A DNA stretch of 64,000 bases from Haberlea rhodopensis. Taxonomy: Eukaryota > Streptophyta > Magnoliopsida > Lamiales > Gesneriaceae. The position numbers and the translations under genes are program-made. The notes under the pieces were generated by a model. It was not told the DNA's origin. It was given only the letters and a program-made list of their open reading frames with translations, and did no database searches. Within the stretch, counting starts at the first letter, position 1. Every line of letters starts with the position of its first letter. Shown one piece after another: positions 22,225 to 32,990 of the stretch. The stretch is from NCBI GenBank assembly GCA_907163345.1, contig CAJQUN010000003.1, positions 5,202,108-5,266,107 of the forward strand, written 5' to 3'.

Positions 22225-22530
22225 TTGAGTATTGTCCCATTAAGAATTTTCAAGCCATGCTAGCTTTTTATGAGATATCCGAGTTACTCCACTCATTACC
22301 AATTGATTTTGAGTTGTAATCTACCAGATTTTTCATGTGATTGGTTATTCTGCCTGCATCCTCACCGTCACCCGTGTTATCAATCCACGTGTTTGCCTTG
22401 TATAATGTTACACGTGAGGGAACGTGTTGAGAGTTGTGTCACATTGAGAATTTTCAAATTATGTTAGCTCTTTATAAGATAAACGAGTTATTTTACTAAT
22501 TAACAATTGGTTTTGAGTTGGAACCACATG
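22225..22530 (+). repeat. Two direct copies of an about 90-bp LTR-like segment
   Basis: Segments starting near 22225 and 22427 share TTGAGA/TATTGTCCCA-like starts, AGAATTTTCAA, GTTAGCTCTTTATAAGAT (TATA-like) and CAATTGNTTTTGAGTTG, at roughly 80 percent identity. The arrangement, about 200 bp apart, suggests a decayed short LTR pair or a tandem duplication; no primer site was seen. Confidence 0.4.
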
Positions 22531-25195
22531 TATTTGTAACATGCTTTAAAGTCTGTTTTTTGCAATTTATGTAACTTTTTAATAAAATTAATTTATAAAA
22601 GAAATTTTGTGAATTTTTACCAAATCAAAACATAACATATGATAATATCTTAGAAAACAACAATTGAAGAAAAAGCTCTAGCACACATTTCCTCTCATAG
22701 ACTTCGTCACTTAATTTTATCAAGTCGATGGTGGAAGTGTACTACAAAAGAGTGAATACAATTTCTTCTAAAAATTTGAGGTGGCATTTTGTTTCATTTG
22801 TGGTGTTCTTGTAATTTATATATTTTTTCTAAAATATGCTTTTTGAAAATTGTATCAGAGAATATACTTTATGTTTGGTTATACTTTTGGATGATATATT
22901 TTAACTATTGAAACCCGTTGAAAGGGGCAGTGCAAGAAAAATCATAGAGAAATGATCGAATCTTCAGACGCTCCAAAATACTATAAGGTGCTCGAAAATG
23001 GTCGAAGTAGTTGAATAGGAGGATCAATATTACTATAGCCTTTGGCACAACCAGTATAGCAGGAAGGCAACATACTCATCATCTGTAACATCAGATGGCT
23101 GAAATTTGGAATGGGTGCACTTGACGTATTGAAATACGCTGGGTTCTTAATTTTTTATTATTTTGAGAATAATATCTTAAAATTTCAAATATAATATATT
23201 AAATTAGAATATAATGAAATGCATAATAATAAAAGTATTTTTGGAACATGATTAAAATTTGAATTATATCAAAGAAGATCATGTTGGATTGGAAGATATT
23301 GTGAAATGTAGTAAAATATATTTTTGGAAAAGAAAATAAAATAAGATGATAATGTGTGGTTTCATTTCCTGGGTTGGAAAATATTTCCACGCCTAATTTT
23401 TCTCTTTAGAAACATATCAAGTGGTTAATTTGATTAATTAAAATGACTAAACTGGGTGGTGTCTAAGGGTGCATTTGGTTAAGGAATTTGAAGCCATGTA
23501 TTTCAAATCATTGATTTCAAATCCATTTAATTGTTTGAATGAATTTATATTAGATGTATTTCAAATTCAATTATGTAAATGTAATGGTAAATGTGATGGA
23601 TTTGAAATGCACATAATTAAAACATATGTCATTTCAAATTCAAATTTCCAATACATTCTCGAATCAAATATCTCTACTGAAACGAAATTCATCCATGCAA
23701 ACACAACATAAGATAATTCGAACTTAAGCTGACATGAAATGTCCTGTCCTACAAAGTCAAAAACATAAAGAATTGAGTGTCATGGAAAAAAAAAAACAAA
23801 GGAATGTTATGTATAGGGACTAAATTGTCAAATAATATTTATATGTATTTGTTTGTTTCTGCAAATGGAATGCCAACTTTGCTATCTGACAGAGCTGCAT
23901 GACAAACTGTATCAGCAGGGGTGGGCAGTGGGCTTGCCTGTATGCACTCACTGATGATCATATTTCATGGACACTATGGGATATGACAATAGGAAGTCAT
24001 ATGAAAATAAAATGTAAGAAATTATTGTAGATAATTTCTACAATAAAAAGAATTCCCTTCACAAAATGAAAAATAAATGTATGCCATTCTATCCAATGCA
24101 TTCTCCAAAATTATATTTTCAAAAAATAAAGTTTCATAAATACCAAAATGAAACCAATCAATGCTAAAACATTAAATTGATACATACATTTGATATCTTG
24201 GCGAAGAAATGCAATTCATCGTATATACATCCTTGGTACACTTTTTTTCTTCTTTCAGTGAGGGTAGGTGCATGTGAATCTTGGGTTACTTTTGTATTAA
24301 TTTCTAGAATAAAATTTGATATCCAATTGGAATGATGATAAATCTTGGTTGCATATCTCATATCCCACACACACACATATATATATATGTGTGGTAAATT
24401 TTAAAAAATGATATCATATAATATGGACTCTTATAATATTAGTCCCGAACTTTTAGAACTAATCAAATATAGTTTCATAGAAATTTTTTTTAATAAAAAA
24501 TCCATATAAATGATTTTAACGAATTTAGTTCCACATAAATTAGTTTTAACAAAAGTTGTCTCATAATTGAATTGGGAGCTTTAAGATCATTTTTGATTGA
24601 AAACAAAATTTTGAGACTTATTGACTAAAGATAAAAGTTTGGATTATTTTTGATTAAAAATAATTTCAACGAGACTATACTTGACTAGTTTTAAAAGTTT
24701 AGGTCTAGTATTAGAAAGACTCATATTCTATAAAACATGATGAAATTTATATATATATATATAGGTGTGGGCCAATTTGACATTTTTGACAGGGAAAAAA
24801 GCTTGTTACCTTTCCACTTCTTTTTAAATACCCTTTAAAATATTGTATCCCCACCATTTCCCAATTTCCAAACCACCCTAATAATAATGTTATGATCTCT
24901 TCAATTACACACATTAATCTAGGTTAACTTCATTTTGCAAAATTATTGGTGGGGGCCATAATGTGTTCATGCCATCATTCATTTGATTCCACGACACTTG
25001 CCATTGATGAAGCAATCCTAGCTACCTCATTTTTCTCATTCAACAACTATTCTTTTTATTTTTTTATTCAACATTCTAGTGTTCATGGTTTTGTATCCTT
25101 TTTTCTAACACAATTAGTAACTATACATTAATCTCATATATCACATTGATGTTTGGCATGCATTTTTTTATTTAATAAAATATATAAATACATGC
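22531..25195. other. AT-rich intergenic DNA, possible MITE at 23466-23708
   Basis: No gene recognised. GGGTGCATTTGGTT at 23466 is a common MITE start, and the segment after it is rich in ATTTCAAAT words in both orientations; the right end (GCAAACACAAC near 23700) matches only loosely. Short (AC)n(AT)n runs occur at 24364-24390 and 24752-24764. Confidence 0.35.
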
Positions 25196-25322
25196 CAAAG
25201 AGCCTCCGGCCTTAACCGGGTATTGAAGACTCATCTCCCTCTTTGGGACGACTTGGGCTCGAGTCCTAACTGTAACCAAAATTTTTTTACAAAATTCCCC
25301 TCCCCCTTATCAAAAAAAAAAA
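25196..25322 (+). repeat. SINE-like tRNA-derived segment
   Basis: GGGCTCGAGTCC near 25254 is one base from a pol III B box (GGTTCGANTCC), preceded about 45 bp upstream by CTCCGGCCTTAACCGG and followed by a T-rich then A-rich tail. No target duplication was established. Confidence 0.35.
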
Positions 25323-25610
25323 CACAAAAATAGATCGAATAGATTTCTTCAATTATTTTTTTGTATACAGATTTCTTCAAATATTTCTTCAAAAAAAAAA
25401 AACACAAAAGCGCATACAGATTTAAAATTTAAAAATTCATTTTTCTAAAAATAATTTATATTTTATCCACTCGTACATGATGTCTATGTCTAATTTGTAC
25501 AAAATCATAAACTATGAATTAGTAAGGTTTCAATAAATATAAAGTAAAAATGCGAATGAATGTAGAGATGCGTTTGCATGATGTAATATACATCTAACTT
25601 TTGCATCATC

Positions 25611-25643
<33 letters not shown>

Positions 25644-26796
25644 TCTTGAGTGAATTAAGATTCAACTTAAAACAGTATTGAATTGGCAAACATGCATCAT
25701 TTCCTTTTGTCTCTGTTCACCAGTCACCAAGTTGGCCATCGTGCTTATGCTCGCAGGATCTAAACCTTTTTCTTTCAAATTTTAAATTTTCTTCTATCTT
25801 GTGTACTTATTCACAGTCATATCTTTCCATATATATTTTTCTCTACTACAACTTGGATATTTATTGGTCCACATGTAGGTTAAATCCACAGAACAACCCA
25901 TCATCGAGGTTAGGGTTTTTCCATAGCGGGTTCAAATGGGTTGTGCCCGTTGGGTTACGGTTGTGTGAGTCGTCCCGTTTGAAGCATGTTTTGACACCTA
26001 TAATTAATATTATTGCTATAAAAAAACAATAAAGTTCTAGGCCAAACAGTACTCCAAGAAAATGACAAATCCATATCAGATTAGCAATTCTTAAAACTAA
26101 TAAAAGACTGAAGTTAATGTTCTTCAGACAAGGATCATCTCACACAATTCAATACCCGTTTCAAGTAGAGTCGAAAATTCTAAAATTGAGCATATAATCC
26201 AACCATTTTTTAGACAAAAATTACTTATAATCTTTCTCAAAAGCAGGGGAGGAAATTTTAAATTAGCCCTTTTTTCAAGCAGAAGACAATATCCTTTCAA
26301 ATTTACCTTTTCAATTTTCTTATTATTTTACAAAATTAAATTCTGAAAAAAGGACAAGTTTCCAAATTCAAATAAGACTTTGAATCCAGTCAAATCCAAT
26401 TTTTATTTATTTATTGTGGTAAATACAATTTGGACTACTAAAAATCAATATTACTATCAAAAATTTTCAAACCACGTACTTTCTCCTTCATATTTATTAG
26501 AATTTAATAGCTCATTTTTATTGTCTCAGAATTGACCATCAACTCCAGCAGAACCCATCCTTAATGAATCAAATGACAGAAGCCTTTATGTGCTCGGAAA
26601 TAAGTGTTTGATCTATTCAGATTCGGTACTTCCTCACTCCCAAATAATAACATTAATTAACTTCATCAGTTTACAAGTTGATATTTCAATACGTTCATGA
26701 ATATAAGAAAGAGCTAACACAACCTTGAAATGAAGAGATCTAATTTGTATCATAAATTATGTCATTCATGAAGCTATGAATTGATTTTAAATTGTG
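25323..26796. other. AT-rich intergenic DNA with a TA microsatellite
   Basis: No gene recognised. An alternating TA tract occupies about 25611-25640. The 77-codon frame at 25799-26032 has no family resemblance. Confidence 0.45.
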
Positions 26797-26805
26797 TAAT
26801 CAAGC

Positions 26806-27088
26806 GGAAAATTGCATTTTTGGTCTTTTATGTTGTCAAATTTCAATTTTAGTTTCTTATCTTTGTATTTTTGTAATTTTGGTTCGTTTTGCCAACATAT
26901 CACTGACATAACACTGACCCGAGGTCATTGTGACACTGACCTGTCTAGTAACACATCATCATCCCCGATGGAAAAAGGACTAAAATTGCTAAAAATTAAA
27001 TGATATAGTACTAAGACTTAATTTTGACAACGCAGAGTATCAAAATTACAAATAAACAAATATACCTGGCGAAAATTACATTTTTTCC
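26806..27088. mobile_element. Mutator-type MITE, 283 bp, with 9-bp target duplication
   Basis: The element starts GGAAAATTGCATTTTTGGTC and ends AAAATTACATTTTTTCC, imperfect terminal inverted repeats. It is bounded on both sides by the identical 9-mer TAATCAAGC (26797-26805 and 27089-27097), the duplication length of Mutator-family elements. It encodes nothing. A diverged relative starts near 28012 (GGGAAAAATTATAATTTTGA). Confidence 0.85.
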
Positions 27089-27188
27089 TAATCAAGCTAT
27101 ATGTACACCTTTTAAATGAATAGCTTTAGAGGATAACATTTTAAGTAGTTGTAATATTGTTGTATGGTACTTCTTGTTCTTACTTATT

Positions 27189-27524
27189 TGTTGGATCGAG
27201 CGTCCGATTTACCAATAACTATAGTTAAGTGTAATGTCGTAACATCAATCTTTTCAACCATACACTGACACAAGCGCCACGTGTTCGACCGATCACAAAG
27301 CAGAGGCAATTGTTGAACCCCAACAATCTCTCCCCCAATAATTGCACTCTCTGCAACTCATGGGAATCGACCTTGGCTCTGATACCAATTGTTGGATTGA
27401 GGGCTTACCGTTTTACCAATAACTATAGTTAAGGGGCGCAACATCAATCTTTTCAACAATACACTGGCACAAGCGCCACGTGTTCGACCGATCACAAAGC
27501 AGAGGCAATTGTTGAACCCCAACA
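27189..27524 (-). mobile_element. Complete TRIM (terminal-repeat retrotransposon in miniature)
   Basis: Two near-identical terminal repeats, 27189-27325 (137 bp) and 27390-27524 (135 bp), enclose 64 bp. Read on the minus strand each repeat starts TGTTGGGGTTCAACAATTGCC and ends CCAACA. Directly inside the upstream repeat is TTGGTATCAGAGCC, an initiator tRNA-Met primer site; directly before the downstream repeat is ATTGGGGGAGA, a polypurine tract. Flanks TTATT and ATATT match at 4 of 5 bases as a target duplication. There is no coding capacity, so it would depend on another element's enzymes. Confidence 0.9.
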
Positions 27525-28272
27525 ATATTAATAAATTTTCCCTTATAAAAAAAGAAGCTATATATACAACTAATATTAACTTTGCAATCTCTTGGGATTT
27601 AATTACAAGAGTTATTGATTTATATCAAGTAAGATGGAAAAATTCTCGTGAGAAAAATTAACAAAGAATCCCCATTGATTTTAAGATGTTGCTAAAAACC
27701 TCATATACCAAGGAGACAACCATAATTTATGAACTATTGTTTCACTCATTTACCAAGGAAAACTCTAATCACACAAATATATAGTTCAGTCATAAAAACT
27801 AACTATTAGTGGCATTTTTCTGCATTGCGCCTAATGGTCATGCACGTAGAATTAATTTTATTATGATTGTAATATCTGAGATACAAAGAATGTTTATATT
27901 CAGTGTATCTCACTTTATGCGATCGTAATATTCATGTTAATCCATACACATCACATGAATCCATAATAGTTACGTTTTCTCCTAATTTAATCAGGTTAAT
28001 TGCATAAATAAATGGGAAAAATTATAATTTTGATAATTTGTTTTTGTCTCTTTCCGATTTTGATCATCTATATTGTCAAATTTGAGTTTTAGTTTATAAT
28101 CTTTACTTTTTGACATTCTTATTCCTTCCACATGTCATTGATGTGGTTATGATATGACGTCAACATGACGTTGATGTGTTTAATGTCACGTAAATTATTT
28201 GGGCATTGTATTTTCTTGAAGCAGTAATTAATATTCAGCACTCCAAAATATATTACAGTATATAAGGTTAGA
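27525..28272. other. AT-rich intergenic DNA
   Basis: No gene recognised. The stretch from about 28012 to 28190 is a truncated relative of the MITE at 26806. Confidence 0.45.
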
Positions 28273-28454
28273 CATCAAAGGCGGGTTTTTTATTAAAATA
28301 TTCAAAAAAAATTATTAATTTAACAAAATAATCGATATTTTAAAATGTTTTTAAACTAACCTAAAACGCCACCACTTCAAGTGGCGTCTTCCTCTCCGGT
28401 AAAAAAAAAATTTATTGAAGGCGTAATCTAGGATGGCTCTCAGATGGCGCCTTC

Positions 28455-28680
28455 AATAATGTGTTTTTTTACGTCGGCCTTTCTTTCTTTCTTTCTTTCT
28501 TCTTCTTCGCCATCTGAGATGACGCATTCAGTAAAAAATATTTTTTTATATAAGGCATCATCTCAGATGGTGCAATAATGTGTTTTTTTTACGCCGGCCC
28601 TTCTTTCTTTCTTTCTTTCTTCTTCCTTTCCTTTCTTTTCTCTCCTCTTCACCATTCACTTCATATGCTCCGATCTACAC
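28455..28680 (+). repeat. About 117-bp direct duplication inside the MULE
   Basis: The segment CAATAATGTGTTTTTTTACG followed by CGGCC and a (TTTC)n(TTC)n tract occurs at about 28455 and again at about 28572. Each copy is preceded by an AGATGG word. It lies between the left TIR and the plus-strand ORF remnant. Confidence 0.6.
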
Positions 28681-28921
28681 ACAACAGGATACAGATGTCT
28701 GGACTGAATTTGCACAATCATATACGATATATACGGGTCTCAGTTTTGAAGTATCACCTGTTGTATTCCCCCAGTTCACACCATATCATCCACATAATGA
28801 TGTACTTGTGGTACAACAGAGGAATGAGCAAGTGGATAGGAGAGAAAGAGTTCGAAGAGAGATTATTCCTCCTCGTTGTGGTACTGGAGGACATTTACAG
28901 ATGAGGCCTCGTGGTCGTTGA
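28640..28921 (+). pseudogene. C-terminal remnant of a plant-mobile-domain type protein (PP7 long-form-like)
   Basis: The plus-strand frame ending at 28921 reads QQDTDVWTEFAQSYTIYTG, then VVQQRNEQVDRRERVRR, and ends IIPPRCGTGGHL plus a short tail. The basic stretch followed by PP-x-CGTGGHL is the usual C-terminus of plant mobile domain (MAIN-like / serine-threonine phosphatase 7 long-form homologue) proteins as I recall them. The domain itself is missing. It lies inside the MULE, opposite in strand to the transposase. PMD genes carried by MULEs are a known association; the identification here rests on a short tail only. Confidence 0.45.
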
Positions 28922-29204
28922 TATCATTTGTTGCATTCCTCTTGTAAATATTTTGATAGTTATAAAAAAGTTTGAAAAAATGTTTGTTTTGTGAGCATAC
29001 AATCAACATACGATAATTTCGAAACGTACAATAATTTTCACAATAACATAAAATCATTTACACAATAACATACAATCAATTACACATAATTTTTTTTTAT
29101 TGATTTTGAAAAGTTGAAGCCATTTGTAGTCTTGCACGGGCTTCTGGCCAGTCCATCTCATTCTGAATGCACGTTGTTCGATCTCGACCTACTCTTCTTG
29201 TTTT

Positions 29205-31566
29205 TCACAGAGTGGAGTTGTGGTACAACTCAAAACATAGGGTGTCCCAATACTCCTCCCACCACATTAGTTCAAATCGTCCTTGATATGTGCTCCAATA
29301 TTCATTCATATTGTAATATGGTTTCACAAATGTTTTAGCGTTTAAGCCATACTTTCGACACACTTGGATCACATGTGAGTAAGGTATTTCGAACTCTTTC
29401 CATTTTCCACAAGAGCATTCCCCTGATTTTAGATGCACAACATGCGTATTACCCCCACGTCCTGGTTGTACTCTTATGATAACAGAAGCTGTTAGATGTC
29501 TACGATCGAACATCTAGACATCACGATGGATGGAATGATAGGACGACCATATCTTTCGAACACATAATCTGGTAATTCTTGATTATTTTGAAGCATTCGC
29601 TCCGTCTTCTTAAGCCGCTCGAAAAAATATAGCACACAACGATCAAAAGTTAATTGCACAATGGCGGTGATTGGAAGTCGACGAGCACCTTCATAACCCA
29701 ATTTAATTCTGACATATTTGTGGTCATGATACCACAATGTCAGCCTCCGTCATGAGCAAGAGACCATTGACACTTATCAATACGACTCAAGTAATCAAAA
29801 GCCCTTGGTTCTATAAATTTTATATCTTCCATTGTGAAATCAAATTTTCTGAGCTGATTTTCTGATCCTGCTCTCCAACATAAGTCATTCAAATGACCGG
29901 ATTTTAAGCGACTATTAAAGTTTGAACAAACATGTCTAAAAAAAATCGATGTACTCCACGGGGTGATTTGAAGTTAGGAATACAATCGGCTGCTGCAATG
30001 AGGCCCGAATGACGGTCATGAATCAAACATACACCACCCTCAGAACTTCTCACAATATGCTTGCTAATCATCTCCAAAAACCATCTCCATGACACAAAGT
30101 TTTCTTCGTCAACAATTGCAAATGCCAAAGGTAAGACTTGATTATTAGCGTCCATTGCCATGACAATCAACATTTATGTTGATATTTCGTATGCAGATGT
30201 GTTCCATCCACACTTATTACCCGACAGCAATGTTGAAATCCTTCTACACATGGATGTGAGGCCCAAAACACGTAATTTTTTCTTGGTCTGGCATTGTCAA
30301 GGTGAACCCACTCAACGACTGTGCCGAGATTATATTTTTGCAAAGCTCCCATATAGTAAGTCAATTTCTTCACGGGGCTCTCCCATTTTCCGTACACATC
30401 ATTCTCAACCTTTCACGACGCAAACTACACCATCCTTTTGCATAGGAGATCTCAAATCCATATTTATCTTTAACTGTTTGAATTACGTACTTTATTTCAT
30501 AAGATCGATCACACCGAACAATTCCCACTAACAAACTAGCAATCATGTTTTTGTCCAAATTTGCATGATCGATCGACAGTTCACTCAAAAGACAAGTGTG
30601 AGAACCTCAATACTTGTTTTTTTTGAATAATCCAACTTTTTCCTTCAACGAGGCCCACAGGTACCATCTACAAGACATATCTTCTGTACTGTGTTTGCAC
30701 ACCACTTTCCACAATATTTTTGTACTCTTGACAACGCGGTACTCCCGTTTTGCAATAGTAATCATTTACAACTGCCTGCAGATGAGCTTTATTTTTGAAG
30801 ACCATATCTAGATGGATATCTTTTTGGAGTAATCGTAATAACTCATACATCTACCTGCTGGAATGTCTATTGAGTCTCCAAATACTTCGGGATGTGCCAT
30901 TGAGAAGAATGAAATTGTTGGATAAAGGACATGAGTATTTGTTGTGGTTGTCTCCGATACAGTAACTGACACTTCTTGGGTGATTGATATCTCCTCATCT
31001 TGATCTGCAATTGTTTCTGACATGACACAAATGTCAACCTCATCGTCATCAGCATCATCTTCAGACGGAATATCATCTGGTTCATACTGAAAATCATTTC
31101 CCAATTCAGCAAAACTATCTGCTAGTGGCTCAGGAGCAATAACATCAGCATCTATGGGATCGTCTTCTAGATCTCTACCAGAGGTAGTCAGTCTTTCTGC
31201 AACTATATGCCAACAATCTACATTTTCTGGAATACACTCATAGTTTTGTGGTTCTGTTTCTATGTAAATTTTCAAGAAACTATGACCCTATTCTGAACCC
31301 AATAGCCATGCTAAATTATAATCATTATCTATTGGCGAAATTGCTGTCGTAGCCTGAAAAAAATCTCTGAACATGTGTCTTGCATATATTTTCAGAAGGA
31401 ACTGGTTGCGGTCGATGCCAGTGATTTTATATATTTCGTTCAACAACTGCATAAAATTAATGGTGCGAGATATTATGGTATCTCTCAATGGATCACGATC
31501 ATATATAATGGTATCTGAATCTTGTAATATATTACCTCCCCAATACAATAATATTTGAATCGACAT
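29205..31566 (-). pseudogene. Decayed MULE transposase (MuDR-type)
   Basis: Broken minus-strand frames read in order. The N-terminal segment has ILLYWGGNILQDSDTIIYD (31566-31288). An acidic linker follows (31275-30900), then the MuDR DNA-binding region (DMVFKNKAHLQAVVNDYY, 30850-30668). The DDE core comes next, with VISVDGTHLHTKYQHKCLI and CLIHDRHSGLIAAADCIPNF (30397-29904), and a SWIM-type finger near the end (GECSCGKWKEFEIPYSHV, 29513-29205). Stops and shifts separate these blocks, including a TGA near 29740 where the frame should read on. The third zinc ligand of the SWIM motif is Tyr instead of Cys (IPYSH for IPCSH). The enzyme would cut and paste the element; this copy cannot. Confidence 0.85.
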
Positions 31567-32085
31567 CTCTGAAAAAAATTAAATATTACAAGTAATTAAT
31601 AAATTTAGTTTACCAAATTTATATAATCTGTTAGATGATAAAATCAATAATATAACAAGATTTTTACCTGAAAAATACTTGAAGGGCGGTAAATTAAGAT
31701 TGTATATTCGACAATTTCAACGATAAAACCAGAGGAAAAAACTATAAATGTTATGTGATTTTGTTTCGGTGTAGAAAATGAAGGGGTTCGGCCGGACTTT
31801 TATAGTTAAGAAGGCGCCATCTCAGATGGCTCCTTCAGCAAAAAAAATATTTTTTTAATGAAGGCGCCATTTGAGATGACGCCTTCAATAGTATTTTTTA
31901 AAAAATATTAATTGATAATTTTTCCACAACTGAAGACGCTACTTCAGATGGCGACTTCGACTTCAGTTGAAGTCGCCACCTGAAATGACGTTTTATGTTA
32001 GTTTTAAATTGTTTTAAAATATCGATTATTTTGTTAAATTAATAATATTTTTCAAATATTTTAATAAAAAAAACCCCATCAAAGG

Positions 32086-32990
32086 CTATAAATAAAAAAA
32101 AACATGATTCGTCCAGCTCAAGTTCGAACTAATAAAGTAATGAACTGATGGTTTTGATTTATATCATTTAGTGAAGTTATAACCTTTCTCTTAGAATTAT
32201 AAAAGACAATTACTAACGTAACTAGTTGGTGAAATATGGAATGTTAACAGTAAAAAAATTGGAACGTTTAAGGCCTTATCTAGAATAATATCGAATATAT
32301 TAATCTAATAATTAATATAAGAAAAGAAGAAAATAAATAAATAAATAAAATAAATTCAATGATTCGTATTCTCGTTTTCCAATTTTCAGTTTTCCCTTAA
32401 TTCCAATCGCAGAGACGTTGTAGCTGCAAATCGAATCGCAGAATAGATAATAGTCAGTTTGCAGTGTGATAAGATGCAAATAACTGATTGAATCGATCAC
32501 TTCAAACGTTGTCGCTTCTCAGGTTCAAGTGTTCAACCCCTAACTTCTGCACCTGTACTACTTGATCGTACTGTTTTATTTCTCTGTCGTTATAGTTGAT
32601 TGAGCTGAATTAGGAAGTTGGAAAAATGGTAGAAGTTATCATTCGGTCCTGGGTTTATTTGATCCCGTGTTTTGTTTTGTTTTTTTTTCCTTCTGGGATT
32701 CGGTTGTAGCATGAAAGGAGTTAAATTAGTGATGCTACCAAGTATTTTATGCTGTCAACTATTTATTTATCTGGGTTTGTGCTGGAGATACATGTGTTTT
32801 TAAATTGGAATAATTGGTTTTATTTGATTGTTTTTTCTGATTCTCCTGTCTAAAGGCATGAGCTCCTTCAGGAATTGATTTATGGATTCCTTTCAACAAT
32901 CCTAACTTCTTGGAAGTTTTATAGAGGAGGGTTTTGATTTTCAGTTTCATTATTTATTGAATACTTGGAGGCTTTCTCCTGCAGTGGTCT
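32086..32990 (+). promoter_or_regulatory. Promoter and 5' UTR of the spatacsin gene
   Basis: The interval between the MULE and the start codon. A splice acceptor (TTTCTCCTGCAG, ending 32984) six bases before the ATG at 32991 indicates a 5' UTR intron, so an untranslated first exon should lie upstream, probably near 32400-32520. No unambiguous TATA box is visible. Confidence 0.5.

Larger units (their letters stand above)
28282..32076 (-). mobile_element. Mutator-like element (MULE), 3795 bp
   Basis: Terminal inverted repeats of about 95 bp occur at 28282-28380 and 31986-32076. They share the GGGTTTTTT end, TTAAAATATT, and the AAAATAATCGATATTTTAAA block. The element is bounded by the 9-mer CATCAAAGG on both sides (28273-28281 and 32077-32085), the Mutator-type target duplication; an 8-bp reading is also possible by one base. 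Inside are a decayed transposase on the minus strand and a short plus-strand ORF remnant. Near-palindromic words around CATCTCAGATGGCGCCTTC recur next to both ends (28430, 28505, 28555; 31810, 31859, 31935), candidate transposase-binding sites. The right end is 915 bp from the spatacsin start codon. Confidence 0.9.

Noticed and set aside
27189..27524. Cassandra-type TRIM carrying a 5S rRNA promoter
   Set aside because: No 5S-like A box or C box was seen in the terminal repeats; called as an ordinary TRIM.
28578..28904. Second plus-strand frame overlapping the PMD-like tail
   Set aside because: It begins in a TTTC tract and shows no family features; the overlapping frame ending at 28921 is the meaningful one.
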